Origin: Siminovitchia terrae | GTDB taxonomy: Bacteria > Bacillota > Bacilli > Bacillales > Bacillaceae_C | Direction of reading: 5' to 3' | DNA: 64,000 bases | Assembly (NCBI RefSeq): GCF_003605405.2 | Contig: NZ_QYTW02000003.1 | Coordinates: 62,001 to 126,000 of the forward strand | Shown: one piece after another, positions 34,856 through 45,671 of the stretch | Layout: every line of letters begins with the position of its first letter | Position numbering within the stretch: position 1 is the first letter of the stretch | The notes under the pieces: model-generated | What the model was told of the DNA's origin: nothing | What the model saw: the letters and a program-made list of their open reading frames with translations, nothing else | Database searches by the model: none | Made by a program: the position numbers and the translations under genes

Positions 34856-36721
34856 TCATTCCTTATTATTTTCAAAAACAATTTTCCCATCAAACAATGT
34901 AAGCTGAGGAGACGAATTTGACACATCTTCTACGTCGGTTTTCTCTATATCAATGTCATACATAATCAAGTCTGCCTTTTTTCCCTCCTCGATTGATCCT
35001 GTTTCTTCTTCCATAAAGTTGGCATAGGCACCACCATAAGTGGAGGCTTTCATGATTTCCTGGATGTTCAACCGCTCCTCGGCCGGTTTAAGCGGTCCTA
35101 TGTTTGGCGCTTTCACTTCTTCATCCGGATCAGCTGTTCTCGTCAAATCCATACCCTCATACCACATATCATGTATTCTCTGAGGGATTGTGCGTTTCAC
35201 CGCCCCATATAAAAGCCAGCCTATATCAGGTTCAGAGACAGAGAAATCACTGTGTATAGCCAAATTTACCCCTTTGTCCAGAAGACTCTTCACAGGATAT
35301 GTGTTGTCTGCTCGTTCTTTGCCAAGATATGGAACATAAAGCTCCCAGTAGTAATCGTCCATGGCGAACCAGTAAGGGGCAATAACTGCATTCATTTTGA
35401 GATCTCCCATCCTCTTTGCATCTTCATCACTAAGCATCTGGACATGTGCAAATGAGTGTCTGGAGTCACTATCTCCGTTAGTTTCACGCACTTTTTCCAA
35501 AGCATCCAAGCTGTATTTTGCAGCAGCATCACCTATTTGATGTATATGAAGCTGGAAACCAGCCTTGTCAATTTTTGTAAAAATGGCCTCCATTGTATCG
35601 TCTTCCCACACTTTGATGCCTCTCCAACCATCGTCACTGTTGTTGTATGGTTCCAGCAAGTATCCTGTCTCTTCTTCCAACACTTGATCGGCAAAAAATT
35701 TAAAGGAATTTATCTGGAAGTAATCTGTGGTAAACTCTTTGGACTGTTCTATTGCTTTATCGATATATTTCTCGTAGCCTGCTATATCTTTTGCCATTTC
35801 CGGAGACATGCCCCAGGCACCTCTCACACGCATAGTAAGTTTTCCTTCCTCGGCCAGCTCCTGATAGGCATTATAATAATTATCATTGTCAATACTCACA
35901 ATTGCATCAAAAACTGTTGTTAAGCCCTCTTCATTGAACCATTCTTGAACCCAAAGTATGGCCTCTTTATATTGCTCCTTTGTATAATCGGGCTCCTGGT
36001 CTTTGACCAACTGCATTGCAGATTCTTGAAGAAGTCCTGAAGGTTCTCCAGTTTTCGGATCACGCTGAATAACGCCACCAGTCGGGTTTTTCGTGTCCTT
36101 ATTGACTTTGGCTTTCTCTAACGCTTTGGAATTTACCCACATGGAATGGCCGTCAGCGGAAGTAAGAATGATCGGCTTGTCACCACTTATTTTATCAAGA
36201 TCTTCCTTTCTGGGGCCTACCCTATCAAAAGATGAACGCATAAATCCTGAACCAGCGTATACCTCCATGTCGGGATTCTCTTCGACGAACTCTTTGATCA
36301 CTTCAAGATATGCTTCTTTTTCGAAGGCCTCATGTAAATTTATTTCATACAAATATGCAACTGCCCCATACACCGGGTGCATATGACTGTCTACAATACC
36401 AGGCATTACGGTACCGCCTTTGGCATCTATTTTGCTGGTATCGGGACCTACCAGCTTCTCGGCACCAGCATTATCCCCAACATAAGTGATTAAACTGTCT
36501 TTGATGGCAACCGCCTGAGCCGAAGTGCCTTTTTCATCTGCGGTAAAAACTGATGCGTTTGTAATGACAATGTCAGCTTCATTTCTATCGTCATTAGCGA
36601 CGTTTTTGTCTTTGTTATTGTCTTGGTCCTTACTGACTTCGTTGCCGACACATGCGGATAAAGAGAAAATCAGTATGAATATGAAAGAAGTAATACAAAT
36701 TCTTTTTAAATTTGTACCCAA
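34856..36721 (-). CDS. Lipoprotein amidohydrolase (YtcJ-like)
   Basis: 621 aa. The N-terminus has a hydrophobic signal (ITSFIFILIFSLSAC) with lipobox LSAC, then an Asp/Asn/Lys linker, so the enzyme is anchored outside the membrane. The amidohydrolase fold shows VMPGIVDSHMHP (metal HxH), LHIHQIGDAAA, HSFAHVQ and AIHSDFSVSEP (metal Asp). Secreted YtcJ-type enzymes are unusual; cytoplasmic ones hydrolyse N-substituted formamides or related amides. TTG start with AAGGGGGC upstream. It is divergent from the AraC regulator at 36946. Confidence 0.85.
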   Translation of the reverse strand: MGTNLKRICITSFIFILIFSLSACVGNEVSKDQDNNKDKNVANDDRNEADIVITNASVFTADEKGTSAQAVAIKDSLITYVGDNAGAEKLVGPDTSKIDAKGGTVMPGIVDSHMHPVYGAVAYLYEINLHEAFEKEAYLEVIKEFVEENPDMEVYAGSGFMRSSFDRVGPRKEDLDKISGDKPIILTSADGHSMWVNSKALEKAKVNKDTKNPTGGVIQRDPKTGEPSGLLQESAMQLVKDQEPDYTKEQYKEAILWVQEWFNEEGLTTVFDAIVSIDNDNYYNAYQELAEEGKLTMRVRGAWGMSPEMAKDIAGYEKYIDKAIEQSKEFTTDYFQINSFKFFADQVLEEETGYLLEPYNNSDDGWRGIKVWEDDTMEAIFTKIDKAGFQLHIHQIGDAAAKYSLDALEKVRETNGDSDSRHSFAHVQMLSDEDAKRMGDLKMNAVIAPYWFAMDDYYWELYVPYLGKERADNTYPVKSLLDKGVNLAIHSDFSVSEPDIGWLLYGAVKRTIPQRIHDMWYEGMDLTRTADPDEEVKAPNIGPLKPAEERLNIQEIMKASTYGGAYANFMEEETGSIEEGKKADLIMYDIDIEKTDVEDVSNSSPQLTLFDGKIVFENNKE

Positions 36722-36945
36722 TAAATAAGCCCCCTTTTTATCCCTTTAGATAATTATTATATAACAGTCTATTCCCTCTATTCAGACTATTGATTGTTAG
36801 GATTTATAACAGAAGTTGCTATTTCCTTTTGCAACTCAACTTGGATAAATAACAACTTCCAGGGTTTATTGTTCATCCCCATGCAGCATGTTATAATTAT
36901 TCGAAATATACAAAAAACGTTTTTATATGACCTGAGAGGTGCCTT

Positions 36946-38826
36946 ATGAAGACTATTAATAATGCTGGAAAATTTGATTTTAGTCCGCTGATTGAACACA
37001 GAATAAATGAAGACTCATCTCCAGTACAGGTCTTTGCGGCAAAAGTTGAAAATTATCCGATCCATCTCCATCAAGAGTTGGAAATAATTTATGTGTTGAA
37101 GGGCTCCGTAATGCTTCGGTCAAGCGTTGATAGAATAAAGCTGTCAACAGGGGATATTTATATAGTAAACAGCATGGACATGCATGAAATTTCAATTTTT
37201 GATGATGAAAACTTACTGCTTTTTGTTCATATCGATCTAGAGGCATACAAAGATTATTCACCGGAAATTGACCGTATTATCTTTGCATCCCAATCTTCAA
37301 GCGACAATACCATTACAGCAATAAAAAAATTCATTTTAGAAATCTACATTGAAAAGCAGGCAGAAAATGTATTCAACAAGAAACTTAACAGTCTGGCAAT
37401 AAAACTCATCCTCCATCTTATCAACAATTGTCAGTTTGCAAGCAGATATGGAAATACGTTAAATAACAACAATAAATTCAAAGGCAAAAATATTTTTCAC
37501 ATACAACGCATACAAAGAATAGCTGATTACATATATGAGAATTTCAATCGAAAGATCACATTAGAAGAAATAGCTGAAAGGGAATTTATAAGCAAATATT
37601 ACCTCTCCCATACTTTAAAACATGCGGTAGGCTCCAGCTTCCAAGAAATCCTTACTCTTGTACGTATTGAGGAATCTGAAAAACTCTTGCTATCAACAAA
37701 CCGTTCAATAGAGGAAGTGGCGCATCTTAGCGGCTGTTCATCGCCGCTGTATTATTCGAGGAACTTCAAGCGTTATTTCGGAGATACTCCATCCGCATAC
37801 AGAAAGAAAAAAATATCCAACATTATAAGTAACTCTCCTCCTGAATTGGAAGTTATAAGCAGCAAAGATATCATGAAAACGCTCATTTTACTTTCTGAGG
37901 GAAAAGTGAAACAGCCGGAGACAAAAATAAACACCCCTGTTATTTTACCGATAGACCTCGAAGAAAAACGCATTGGAAATCATACCGATATTTCGATGAA
38001 TGTTTGTCTTCGCATAAAAAATATAAAAGAGATGTTTGAGCCATATTTTACTGATATGATTTATAAAATCTGTAATGATTTGACTCTGTCCGCCATTGCT
38101 ATTCAGTATTATCAATTGATAGAGATGTATGATTTTTTTGGTTCGTGGAATTGGATGACCCCCCTTTTTCAAATAATGAAAGAAAATGATCTAGTATTGA
38201 TTGTCTCAGAGCAGAATGCGAGCGAACTTCAAGCATATTGCCTTGAAAAAGGAGTAAAATGTGAGCTAGGCAAAAGGGGCCAAACAAAAAAAAGCGAAAT
38301 TCTCCAAAAAACCGCAAAATTTTTTTGCTTAAATAGGGATATTCATAAAATTGAAACGGCAACAACCACCTACATAATGCTTGAAGAGGATATGCTTCTT
38401 ATCAATAGCAACGGAAATTTATTGCAAAAAAGAGAATACAATAGATTATCTTTTTTGCCTTTAATGGAAGGCACAATCATTTACAACGGTGAAAATCATA
38501 TAGCAATCCATAACAATGAGGGCTTTTGTATTTTCATTTACAATACCGAAATGATCGATACTAGAGAATTTATTTTGAAGATTAACAACATTGATAGGAA
38601 TTACAGTATTATAGAATACTATTTTAAAGATGAGGATTACGGTGCATCGGATATATATAAAATGTTGGGCTCCCCTAAACAATTGGCACAAGAAGTTGTA
38701 ACGGCAATAGAAAGAGCAGCCTTTCCCAAAGCCAGCTTTTCTACAATCGGAGAATCGTTTTTTCATGATTTGTATATTGTGCTCTCTCCGGGTGAAAGCG
38801 TACTTATTTATATGAGACAAGTATAG
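36946..38826 (+). CDS. AraC-family regulator with large C-terminal domain
   Basis: 626 aa. Residues about 30-110 are a cupin sensor (NYPIHLHQELEIIYVLKGSV, STGDIYIVNSMDMHE). Residues about 185-285 are the AraC double helix-turn-helix (ITLEEIAEREFISKYYLSHTLK, IEEVAHLSGCSSPLYYSRNF, FGDTPSAYRKK). The remaining 340 residues lack a typical regulator domain; the end (SFFHDLYIVLSPGESVLIYM) looks like the tail of GH39-type glycosidase folds, which are found degenerate in similar AraC proteins. It probably controls the adjacent lipoprotein amidohydrolase. Confidence 0.82.
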   Translation: MKTINNAGKFDFSPLIEHRINEDSSPVQVFAAKVENYPIHLHQELEIIYVLKGSVMLRSSVDRIKLSTGDIYIVNSMDMHEISIFDDENLLLFVHIDLEAYKDYSPEIDRIIFASQSSSDNTITAIKKFILEIYIEKQAENVFNKKLNSLAIKLILHLINNCQFASRYGNTLNNNNKFKGKNIFHIQRIQRIADYIYENFNRKITLEEIAEREFISKYYLSHTLKHAVGSSFQEILTLVRIEESEKLLLSTNRSIEEVAHLSGCSSPLYYSRNFKRYFGDTPSAYRKKKISNIISNSPPELEVISSKDIMKTLILLSEGKVKQPETKINTPVILPIDLEEKRIGNHTDISMNVCLRIKNIKEMFEPYFTDMIYKICNDLTLSAIAIQYYQLIEMYDFFGSWNWMTPLFQIMKENDLVLIVSEQNASELQAYCLEKGVKCELGKRGQTKKSEILQKTAKFFCLNRDIHKIETATTTYIMLEEDMLLINSNGNLLQKREYNRLSFLPLMEGTIIYNGENHIAIHNNEGFCIFIYNTEMIDTREFILKINNIDRNYSIIEYYFKDEDYGASDIYKMLGSPKQLAQEVVTAIERAAFPKASFSTIGESFFHDLYIVLSPGESVLIYMRQV

Positions 38827-39127
38827 ACTGAAGAGTAACAGGCTCACCGTAACAATTTTCCGGAATACGCCACCCATAGCTTCAGAAACCTTCCAACATT
38901 TTATCCATAGTAAGTATTCACATGCTATGGTTAAGAATAATAGAAATCATTTTGCGATCCCATTAATCGCTTAAATAGTAGCGAAATTCATACTGTTGTC
39001 CTTGAATAGAGGCTAAATTTGTGTATATTTAAAAATAATTATATAAGATAGACATTTTCTAGGTTCCGTAACAATATGTAGTTTGGTTTCAGATAAAACT
39101 CACAGTCCTGCTGTGTCACGGATGGAT

Positions 39128-39178
39128 AAAAGCCTGGGAGATACTGTACAACAGTTATCTCCCAGGCTTTTTTTACGG
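39128..39178 (+). terminator. Strong Rho-independent terminator
   Basis: Perfect 16-bp stem AAAAGCCTGGGAGATA with its complement at 39156-39171, 12-nt loop, then TTTTT. It ends transcripts coming from the AraC gene. Confidence 0.85.
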
Positions 39179-39862
39179 AAAAGAATAGAATTGGATGTAG
39201 TGTTTGAATGAATACAATTGTATTAAAGTAATTATCGCTGCAATATTTGAAGTTTCTTGGGTCATCAGATTCGCATATGATTTTTGTATTTTGAAGGAAC
39301 AGTTATATCTATATTGTCAGTTTTTATCTAATGTAAATTTCGATCTCCCCTTCTTATGTTGTTTCCTATTTGAAATTTTTTGTTATATGCCTTGTAAAAT
39401 CAATTTATCTAACATTATTTTTCCAGAAATCCCAAAAACATCGGGTGGGCTCTATAAATTCAGAATATTATTAACAAATTGATATTGACGTCGAGTATAC
39501 TCGATTATTTAGAACAAAATTATCCATAAAGGAAAGCACTTTACTTCTTTAATGAATACCAAGCATTGGATTCTCAGAATTGGCCTGACCTGCGAGAAAG
39601 AAGCTGTTTTAATATAAAAATATTTTTCCGACTAAAATGTAAGCGGTTAAACATTGCCTTAGACTTAGAAAATAAGGGAGATGTTCGTATTTTGATTCAG
39701 TGAGTTATGCTGGAATATCGATGAAAGGTAGATTTAAAAAGCTCGATTAACAATAGGAGGAAATGAATTGGTCGCATATAAAATATGGGCATCACATTAG
39801 TTTGATATTGTACCTATAAACTAGACAATTAGAAAAACACAAAACTAAGGAGGTTACTAGTT
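39179..39862. other. Upstream region of the second amidohydrolase
   Basis: No supported gene. It includes ATTGACG next to a perfect 14-bp palindrome TCGAGTATACTCGA (39491-39504), possibly an operator, and the ribosome site AAGGAGG just before 39863. Confidence 0.45.
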
Positions 39863-41473
39863 ATGAATGCAGATGTCATCATCCAAGGGAATAATATTTT
39901 TACAGGAAGAGATAACCAAACGATGAAAGGTTTTATAGCGATTAAAGATAAGTCAATTGTTGCCGTTGATACAGGACAAAACATGGACAAATATATCGGA
40001 AACGGAACAAAAGTCTTTCGTTTCGACAATGAACTCATTACGCCAGGCTTTCACGATTTCCACATCCATTTGTTTTTAGGGAGCTTGTCTCACGATAGTG
40101 TGTCTGTACACGAGGCGCGCTCGGAACGAGAAGCTGCCGTGATGGTCAAACAGTTCGCGGATAGCCGCCCCGATGATCCATGGGTATTAGGCTTTAATTG
40201 GTACCATCCGGATTGGAACGAGGCGAAGTTACCAACGTTCCACTCGTTAGATGAACTCATTCCAAATCGTCCTGTACTGGTGTTAAATGCCGAAGGACAC
40301 AGTGCTTGGCTGAACAGTAAAGCGTTAGACGTGTTAGGCATTGATGAACACACACCGAATCCTCCGTCTGGGGAAATTTCACGGGATGAACATGGCAATT
40401 TGACTGGGTTGCTTTATGAAGGGGCTATTCGCAATGCGTTACCGGCGTTCCAACTCCCCCGCCAACGCAGAGTGAGCATTTTCAAAAAATTTTTAGCACA
40501 GGCTGCTAAGTTGGGAGTTACCGGTGTTAGCGACATGTTTGCTGCAACTGGGTACGAATTAGGTGACTTGGGTTTGTATCGAGAGTTCGAACAAAACGGA
40601 ACATTAACGACCCGGATAAATTTTTTAACGGCGTTAGACGGTGACCTCGACCGAGCACGTACGTTACGTAATACATACACATCAAGCCTCCTCCGTTTTT
40701 CAGGACTTAAGCAGTTTCTTGACGGTGTACCGACGACATATACAGCATTGATGGTCGAACCGTATGCAGACAATCTATCCACAAAAGGGGAGCCGTTTCT
40801 ACCTCCTGAAATGATAGAAAAATGGGTGCTTGAAGCAGACCGGGACGGATTTCGTGTCCGTTTGCATGCATGTGGGGATGGGGCAGTTCGGCTTGGACTG
40901 GACGTTTATGAAACGGCAAAGAGGAAAAATGGAAGACGAGATTCCCGTCACACTATAGAACATATCGAAGTAATTCATCCTGATGATATCAAGAGGTTCG
41001 GTCAATTGGGTGTTATCGCCTTGATGCAACCAGCGCATATGGCCCTCACCGAGTCGTTCACCGATAACGCGTACCTGAATCGATTAGGACTAGAACGCCA
41101 ACCATTCACTTGGCCGATAAAATCGTTGGTCCAATCAGGTGCTCCGATGGCTTTAGGTAGTGATTTTCCGGTCGTCGAATTAAATCCAATGCTAGAGATT
41201 TACCGTGCAGTGACACGACTTCACAATGATGGGGAGCCAAAAGGGGGATGGAATCCAGCTGAGAAAATTACTCTCGCTGAGGCGTTAAGATATTACACAC
41301 TAGGCACTGCCTACGGTAATTTTATGGAAGACGTGCTAGGGACGATTGAAGTGGGCAAGTACGCTGATGTCGTAGTAATGGATCGGAATTTGTTTGCAAC
41401 AGAGCTGGAAGAAATGCTCGAAGCGAAGGTTAAATTGACAATACTGAATGGACAAGTTATTTATGAAGATTGA
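39863..41473 (+). CDS. Cytoplasmic YtcJ-like amidohydrolase
   Basis: 536 aa, no signal peptide, start ATG preceded by AAGGAGG. Metal ligands are visible in ITPGFHDFHIHLFLG (HxH), RVRLHACGDGAV, RHTIEHIEVIH and ALGSDFPVVE. SGEISRDEHGNLTGLLYEGA is a YtcJ-family signature. It is homologous but not closely related to the lipoprotein version at 34856. It sits directly before a PuuP-like permease fragment, suggesting imported amine or amide substrates. Exact substrate unknown. Confidence 0.85.
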   Translation: MNADVIIQGNNIFTGRDNQTMKGFIAIKDKSIVAVDTGQNMDKYIGNGTKVFRFDNELITPGFHDFHIHLFLGSLSHDSVSVHEARSEREAAVMVKQFADSRPDDPWVLGFNWYHPDWNEAKLPTFHSLDELIPNRPVLVLNAEGHSAWLNSKALDVLGIDEHTPNPPSGEISRDEHGNLTGLLYEGAIRNALPAFQLPRQRRVSIFKKFLAQAAKLGVTGVSDMFAATGYELGDLGLYREFEQNGTLTTRINFLTALDGDLDRARTLRNTYTSSLLRFSGLKQFLDGVPTTYTALMVEPYADNLSTKGEPFLPPEMIEKWVLEADRDGFRVRLHACGDGAVRLGLDVYETAKRKNGRRDSRHTIEHIEVIHPDDIKRFGQLGVIALMQPAHMALTESFTDNAYLNRLGLERQPFTWPIKSLVQSGAPMALGSDFPVVELNPMLEIYRAVTRLHNDGEPKGGWNPAEKITLAEALRYYTLGTAYGNFMEDVLGTIEVGKYADVVVMDRNLFATELEEMLEAKVKLTILNGQVIYED

Positions 41474-41508
41474 GAATCTAGACAATAAAGATAGAAGGGA
41501 TGGATGTA

Positions 41509-42474
41509 ATGAGAACTGAAGCTGAATTTAAACGAGTACTTACGTTATTTCCCGTTGTATTATTCGGTCTAGCTTATATGGTTCCCCTGACAGTCTTTAC
41601 AACGTATGGTATCGTGTCCCAATTGACGAAGGGAATGCTTCCTGCCGCTTATATTGTTACGTTACTTACGATGTTGTTTACGGCTTACAGTTACGGGCGT
41701 ATGGTTAAAGCATATCCTTATGCCGGTAGCGCATACACGTATGCCCAAAAATCACTGAACCCGCACATTGGATTTTGTGCGGGATGGATATTGTTGCTTG
41801 ATTATTTATTTCTGCCAATGCTTAACTATTTAGTGAGTGACATTTATTTGAACGCTGAATTCCCATCTCTTCCCGCCTGGGCGTGGAGCCTTTTGGTAAT
41901 CATCATCGTTACGTTGATTAATGTTAGAGGGATTAAACTCGTTGCGGGTGTAAATTTTGCGTTAATTGCATTTCAGTTCATTTTTATTACCGCGTTTATC
42001 ATTTTGTCAATAAAAGGTCTTCTTACTGGTGAAGGGGCAGGGACGCTTTTTTCAACACTGCCATTTTTCAATCCTGATGGATCGGTTTCGTTAGTGTTCT
42101 CCGGCGCTGCCATTTTATGTCTCTCATTTTTAGGATTTGATGCTGTGACGACAATTTCAGAAGAAACAGTAAATGCGAAGAAAATCATACCGAGGGCGAT
42201 TTTTCTTGTCACTATTATCGGTGGGGTATTGTTTATAGTCATTTCTTACCTTGGGCAGCTTATTTACCCGGACTACATGTCATTTAATGATCCTGATTCT
42301 GCCGGGTTAGAGATAGCAGCGCTTATTGGTGGGAATGCGTTTAAAGCATTAAGGGGTCACTACTTACAAACACCGCCGCTTTTCTACTTATACCAAAGGT
42401 TGAAAGAGCTGTCACAACGGCTTTGTGAAAATGACTGTAAAGATGTCTGCATGGAATCTACCGGAAAATACTAG
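41509..42474 (+). pseudogene. Truncated PuuP-like amino acid/polyamine permease fused to IS110 remnant
   Basis: The first about 280 codons are a clear APC permease with close resemblance to the putrescine importer PuuP (FGLAYMVPLTVFTTYGIVS, YPYAGSAYTYAQKSLNPHIG, FLGFDAVTTISEETVNAKK). After GGNAFKAL the reading frame turns into RLKELSQRLCENDCKDVCME followed by STGKY and a stop, which is an IS110-type transposase segment. Four to five membrane helices of the transporter are therefore lost. ATG 41509 is chosen because AGAAGGG lies 9 nt before it. Probably inactive. Confidence 0.8.
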
Positions 42475-42510
42475 ATTTCCGTGTTTAATGTACCTGTAAC
42501 ATCACTTTTG
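42352..42510 (+). mobile_element. IS110-family transposase fragment
   Basis: Encodes LKELSQRLCENDCKDVCMES, then TGKY-stop-ISVFNV, where intact IS110 transposases read MESTGxYWxPVFN. The Trp codon has become TAG. Neither end of the insertion sequence is present. Confidence 0.6.
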
Positions 42511-42699
42511 TACATCCTAAGTTGTATTGTAAAAATAAAGTGAGTATTTAACACTATGGAAACAATAAGGATAGAGGTTAAACACCGGCCGAACATTTTT
42601 TTGACATTCATTTTTTTTAAGCTGTAAGAATACATAACACGACTTTCTTAAAATCTATCATGTTAATGGTTATCTTTTATTATATAACCCTGAAAAAAG

Positions 42700-42745
42700 T
42701 CAAAAAAACGGCCTAAGGATTCTACTCATCTGTGGCCGTCTTTCA
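42700..42745 (-). terminator. Terminator of the agmatinase operon
   Basis: ACGGCC/GGCCGT stem with a 20-nt loop and, on the minus strand, a following run of seven T; 13 bp after the agmatinase stop. Confidence 0.6.
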
Positions 42746-42757
42746 TTATTTACATCA

Positions 42758-43750
42758 CTATAGAGGCACCTGTTCTTTCTCAAAAGATCTCTCTTCTTTT
42801 CTTTCTCTTTCTTTCAGGACATAGCTAAGTAAATCGAGAGAAATACGAGCTGCAACCTGACCTGTCATTCCCGTCGGATCATAAGGTGGTGCTACCTCTA
42901 CAATATCAAAACCGATGACATTTCCTCTTTTAGCTATTCCCTCAAGTAATTCGTTTATTTCATCATATAGAAGCCCTCCGGGTGATGGGGTTCCTGTTCC
43001 TGGAGCAATTGATGGATCTATTCCGTCTATGTCAATCGTAACATAATATTTTTCCCCTGCAGGAATATGTTCAAGTACTTGCTCTAATCCCATTTCTCTC
43101 ATCTGCCGTGGGGATAAAATGACACTTCCATAATCTCTTGCGGCGTCAACATCTTCTTTTTTGCTGCTGCTGATACCACGAATGCCAAATTGGAAGATTT
43201 GCTGTACATGATCCAATTCAGATAAACGGCGAATACAGTTTCCGTGCCCGTATCTCATTCCGGACCGATGGTCCGCCCAATCCAAGTGGGCATCAATTTG
43301 AATGACATGAAATGGTCCCAATTCCTCCAATCCTTTGCCAACAGGAGCTGTAATAGAATGGTCTCCTCCCAAAACAACGGGTAATGCTCCTTTTGATACA
43401 ATCTTTCTAATTGCTGCTTCTGTATTTTCATGACATTGCATGATATCGCCATGGACCATGTCAACATCTCCACAATCAACAATTTTCCAATCGGGGCCTA
43501 GATACATGATGTCGTTTTCAATATCGTACGCACCCTCCAAACCAAAACTATAAAGGGTTGACCCTTCACGAATTCCCCTTGGCCCCATTCGGGCACCAGA
43601 CTTCCATTGTGTCCCCATATCGTTCGGAACACCAATGACTGCAACATCTGCATTCAGTTTCTCCAAGTCCTTACACATAGGATATTTTCCAAAAGTACAG
43701 ATTCCTGTAAACGGTAAGTTTAAAAATTGCTTTTCATTTTTGTTGTCCAT
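42758..43750 (-). CDS. speB: Agmatinase-family ureohydrolase
   Basis: 330 aa. The manganese ligands of the ureohydrolase family are present: GGDHSITAP, IQIDAHLDWAD and VTIDIDGIDPSIAPGTGTP. The length and N-terminal PFTGICTFGKYP stretch match agmatinase-like rather than arginase enzymes. It would cleave agmatine to putrescine and urea, although guanidinobutyrase or another guanidino hydrolase cannot be excluded. It follows an aldehyde dehydrogenase, an alcohol dehydrogenase and a PuuP-like permease gene in the same direction. Confidence 0.83.
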   Translation of the reverse strand: MDNKNEKQFLNLPFTGICTFGKYPMCKDLEKLNADVAVIGVPNDMGTQWKSGARMGPRGIREGSTLYSFGLEGAYDIENDIMYLGPDWKIVDCGDVDMVHGDIMQCHENTEAAIRKIVSKGALPVVLGGDHSITAPVGKGLEELGPFHVIQIDAHLDWADHRSGMRYGHGNCIRRLSELDHVQQIFQFGIRGISSSKKEDVDAARDYGSVILSPRQMREMGLEQVLEHIPAGEKYYVTIDIDGIDPSIAPGTGTPSPGGLLYDEINELLEGIAKRGNVIGFDIVEVAPPYDPTGMTGQVAARISLDLLSYVLKERERKEERSFEKEQVPL

Positions 43751-43891
43751 ATAGTTTCCTCCACTTGTTAAATTAATAGCGTAAAAAACCGCCGTAAAAA
43801 CTGCTCCAAACAGTAGAATAATAGATTGATTTAATCCTAGAGAAAATTCCTTAAAAAACTAGTGTCCCAGGGGGACACTATAAAATGCTTC

Positions 43892-45364
43892 CTAATTCCC
43901 AAACCAGTTGGTTGGCTCAACTTCTAAATTGATATTGATTTGTTTTGCTTCAGTGAATTCTTCCAAACCAAAGGTTCCCAGCCCGCGGCCAATTCCGCTT
44001 TGTTTATAGCCCCCCCAAGGAGCTTCGTTATAAGCGAGGTTATAGGCATTGACCCATGTAATCCCCGCACGTATTTTTTTAATGACTCTTAAAGCCTTTG
44101 CTCCGTCTTGGGAAAAGACGCCTGCCGCAAGGCCGTAAGAGGTATCGTTCGCCAGTAGGATGGCCTCCGCTTCATCTTTAAATTTTTGAACGACCAGAAC
44201 AGGACCGAATATCTCCTCTTGTACAATTTTCATGTTAGGCTTTGTATCAATAAATATGGTAGGCTCAATAAAATACCCTTTCTCAAGCCCATTTTCTGTG
44301 ATTCGTCTACCACCGCAAGCCAATGTTGCTCCTTCTTCGATTCCGGTTTGGATATATTTGAGCACTTTTTCCATATGTGATTTGCTGACGAGAGCCCCCA
44401 TTTCTGTGGAAGTTTGATCGCCAGGACCCACGCGTATTTCTTTCGCTTTTTTTACCAATCTATCAAGGAATTTTTCATGAATGCTTTCTTCAAGTAGTAA
44501 ACGCGACCCAGCATTGCACACCTGCCCTGCGTTCATAAAAATTCCAAATAAAGCATAATCAACTGCAGTTTCAAAATCTGCATCCGCAAAAACAATATTA
44601 GGAGATTTGCCACCGAGTTCCAATGATATATTTTTGATGTTTCCGGACGCTTTTTTCATAATACTTCTTCCAGTAGTTGTACTTCCTGTAAATGAAATCA
44701 TATCTACTTTATCGTTTTCAGCAATTTCATTTCCAACTGTTGCTCCATCGCCCATGACAAGGTTGGCGACTCCCGATGGTATTCCAACTTCTTCTATTAT
44801 CTCGAATAACTTGACAGTTGTTATCGGTGTAACACCGGATGGTTTATATACTACTGTATTGCCTGCTGCAAGAGCAGGAGCTAATTTCCATGCACCAGTT
44901 AACAAAGGAAAATTCCATGGAGCGATGAGACCACAAACACCGACAGGTTCCCGTACAACCATCGCTTGAACCGGATCAGACACGGGGTATGTTTGGCCAT
45001 CCGGTTTTGTAATTAATCCAGCATGATAACGAAAACAATCTACGGCATCAGCAATGTCATACTCTGATTCTCTGAAAGGTTTCCCGGTATTAGCAGATTC
45101 AAGTTTGCTTAGCCTCGATGCATTTTCTTCAATTTTATCCGCAATTTTAAACAAATAGGACGCTCGTTCAGCAGCCGGCAGATCAGACCAAATTCCCGAA
45201 TCAAATGCCTTACGCGCCGAATCAATAGCCGTTCTAGCGTCTTCTTCATTCCCTTTAGCCACTTCAGCAATGATCTTGCCGTTTGCCGGATTGATTACAT
45301 CGTCCGTCTCCTTGCTGAAGGAATCCAGCCACTCACCGTTAATAAACATTTGTAATTTTAACAT
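43892..45364 (-). CDS. Aldehyde dehydrogenase (betaine/aminoaldehyde type)
   Basis: 490 aa, the same length as GbsA. Catalytic blocks: [20 protein letters not shown] (Asn), [24 protein letters not shown] (Glu) and [12 protein letters not shown] (Cys nucleophile). ATG 45364 has CGGAGGT 7 nt upstream; the longer open frame to 45415 is not needed. The fold and neighbours suggest oxidation of an aminoaldehyde such as 4-aminobutanal or 4-guanidinobutanal; betaine aldehyde is the alternative because the partner alcohol dehydrogenase resembles GbsB. Confidence 0.88.
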   Translation of the reverse strand: MLKLQMFINGEWLDSFSKETDDVINPANGKIIAEVAKGNEEDARTAIDSARKAFDSGIWSDLPAAERASYLFKIADKIEENASRLSKLESANTGKPFRESEYDIADAVDCFRYHAGLITKPDGQTYPVSDPVQAMVVREPVGVCGLIAPWNFPLLTGAWKLAPALAAGNTVVYKPSGVTPITTVKLFEIIEEVGIPSGVANLVMGDGATVGNEIAENDKVDMISFTGSTTTGRSIMKKASGNIKNISLELGGKSPNIVFADADFETAVDYALFGIFMNAGQVCNAGSRLLLEESIHEKFLDRLVKKAKEIRVGPGDQTSTEMGALVSKSHMEKVLKYIQTGIEEGATLACGGRRITENGLEKGYFIEPTIFIDTKPNMKIVQEEIFGPVLVVQKFKDEAEAILLANDTSYGLAAGVFSQDGAKALRVIKKIRAGITWVNAYNLAYNEAPWGGYKQSGIGRGLGTFGLEEFTEAKQININLEVEPTNWFGN

Positions 45365-45471
45365 TGGCAATACCTCCGGTTCATTATTTTTTTGGCTTTC
45401 TTTTTTAACATGCACGCCAGGATGAGAAATCCCGTGAACTTGTGATTAACGCTTAAATCTCGAAATCTCTT

Positions 45472-45661
45472 ATCAAATGCGCCTTGGCGTATTTGCGCCC
45501 AGATTTTATCGAGCTCCGCTCGATAAATTTCCTCTGAAAATCTGTGGCATCCGCCGGAGGCTTTGACTTTATTCAGCCGGCGTTTGAACCCCCACTGAAT
45601 GGAATACCAATATGCATTCATCTCACCACTTACAGAAGTGAGAGACTTCTGCTGAATGAAG
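45472..45661 (-). repeat. 190-bp structured repeat, copy 10 (inside a catabolic operon)
   Basis: Full-length copy placed 10 bp after the alcohol dehydrogenase stop codon and about 108 bp before the aldehyde dehydrogenase start. Followed by TTAAAAA. The operon transcript would contain its hairpins. Confidence 0.9.
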
Positions 45662-45671
45662 TTAAAAATTC

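Noticed and set aside
39204-39482. 92-codon + frame with Cys and Phe
   Set aside because: Immediately after a terminator, no ribosome site, composition typical of random AT-rich sequence.
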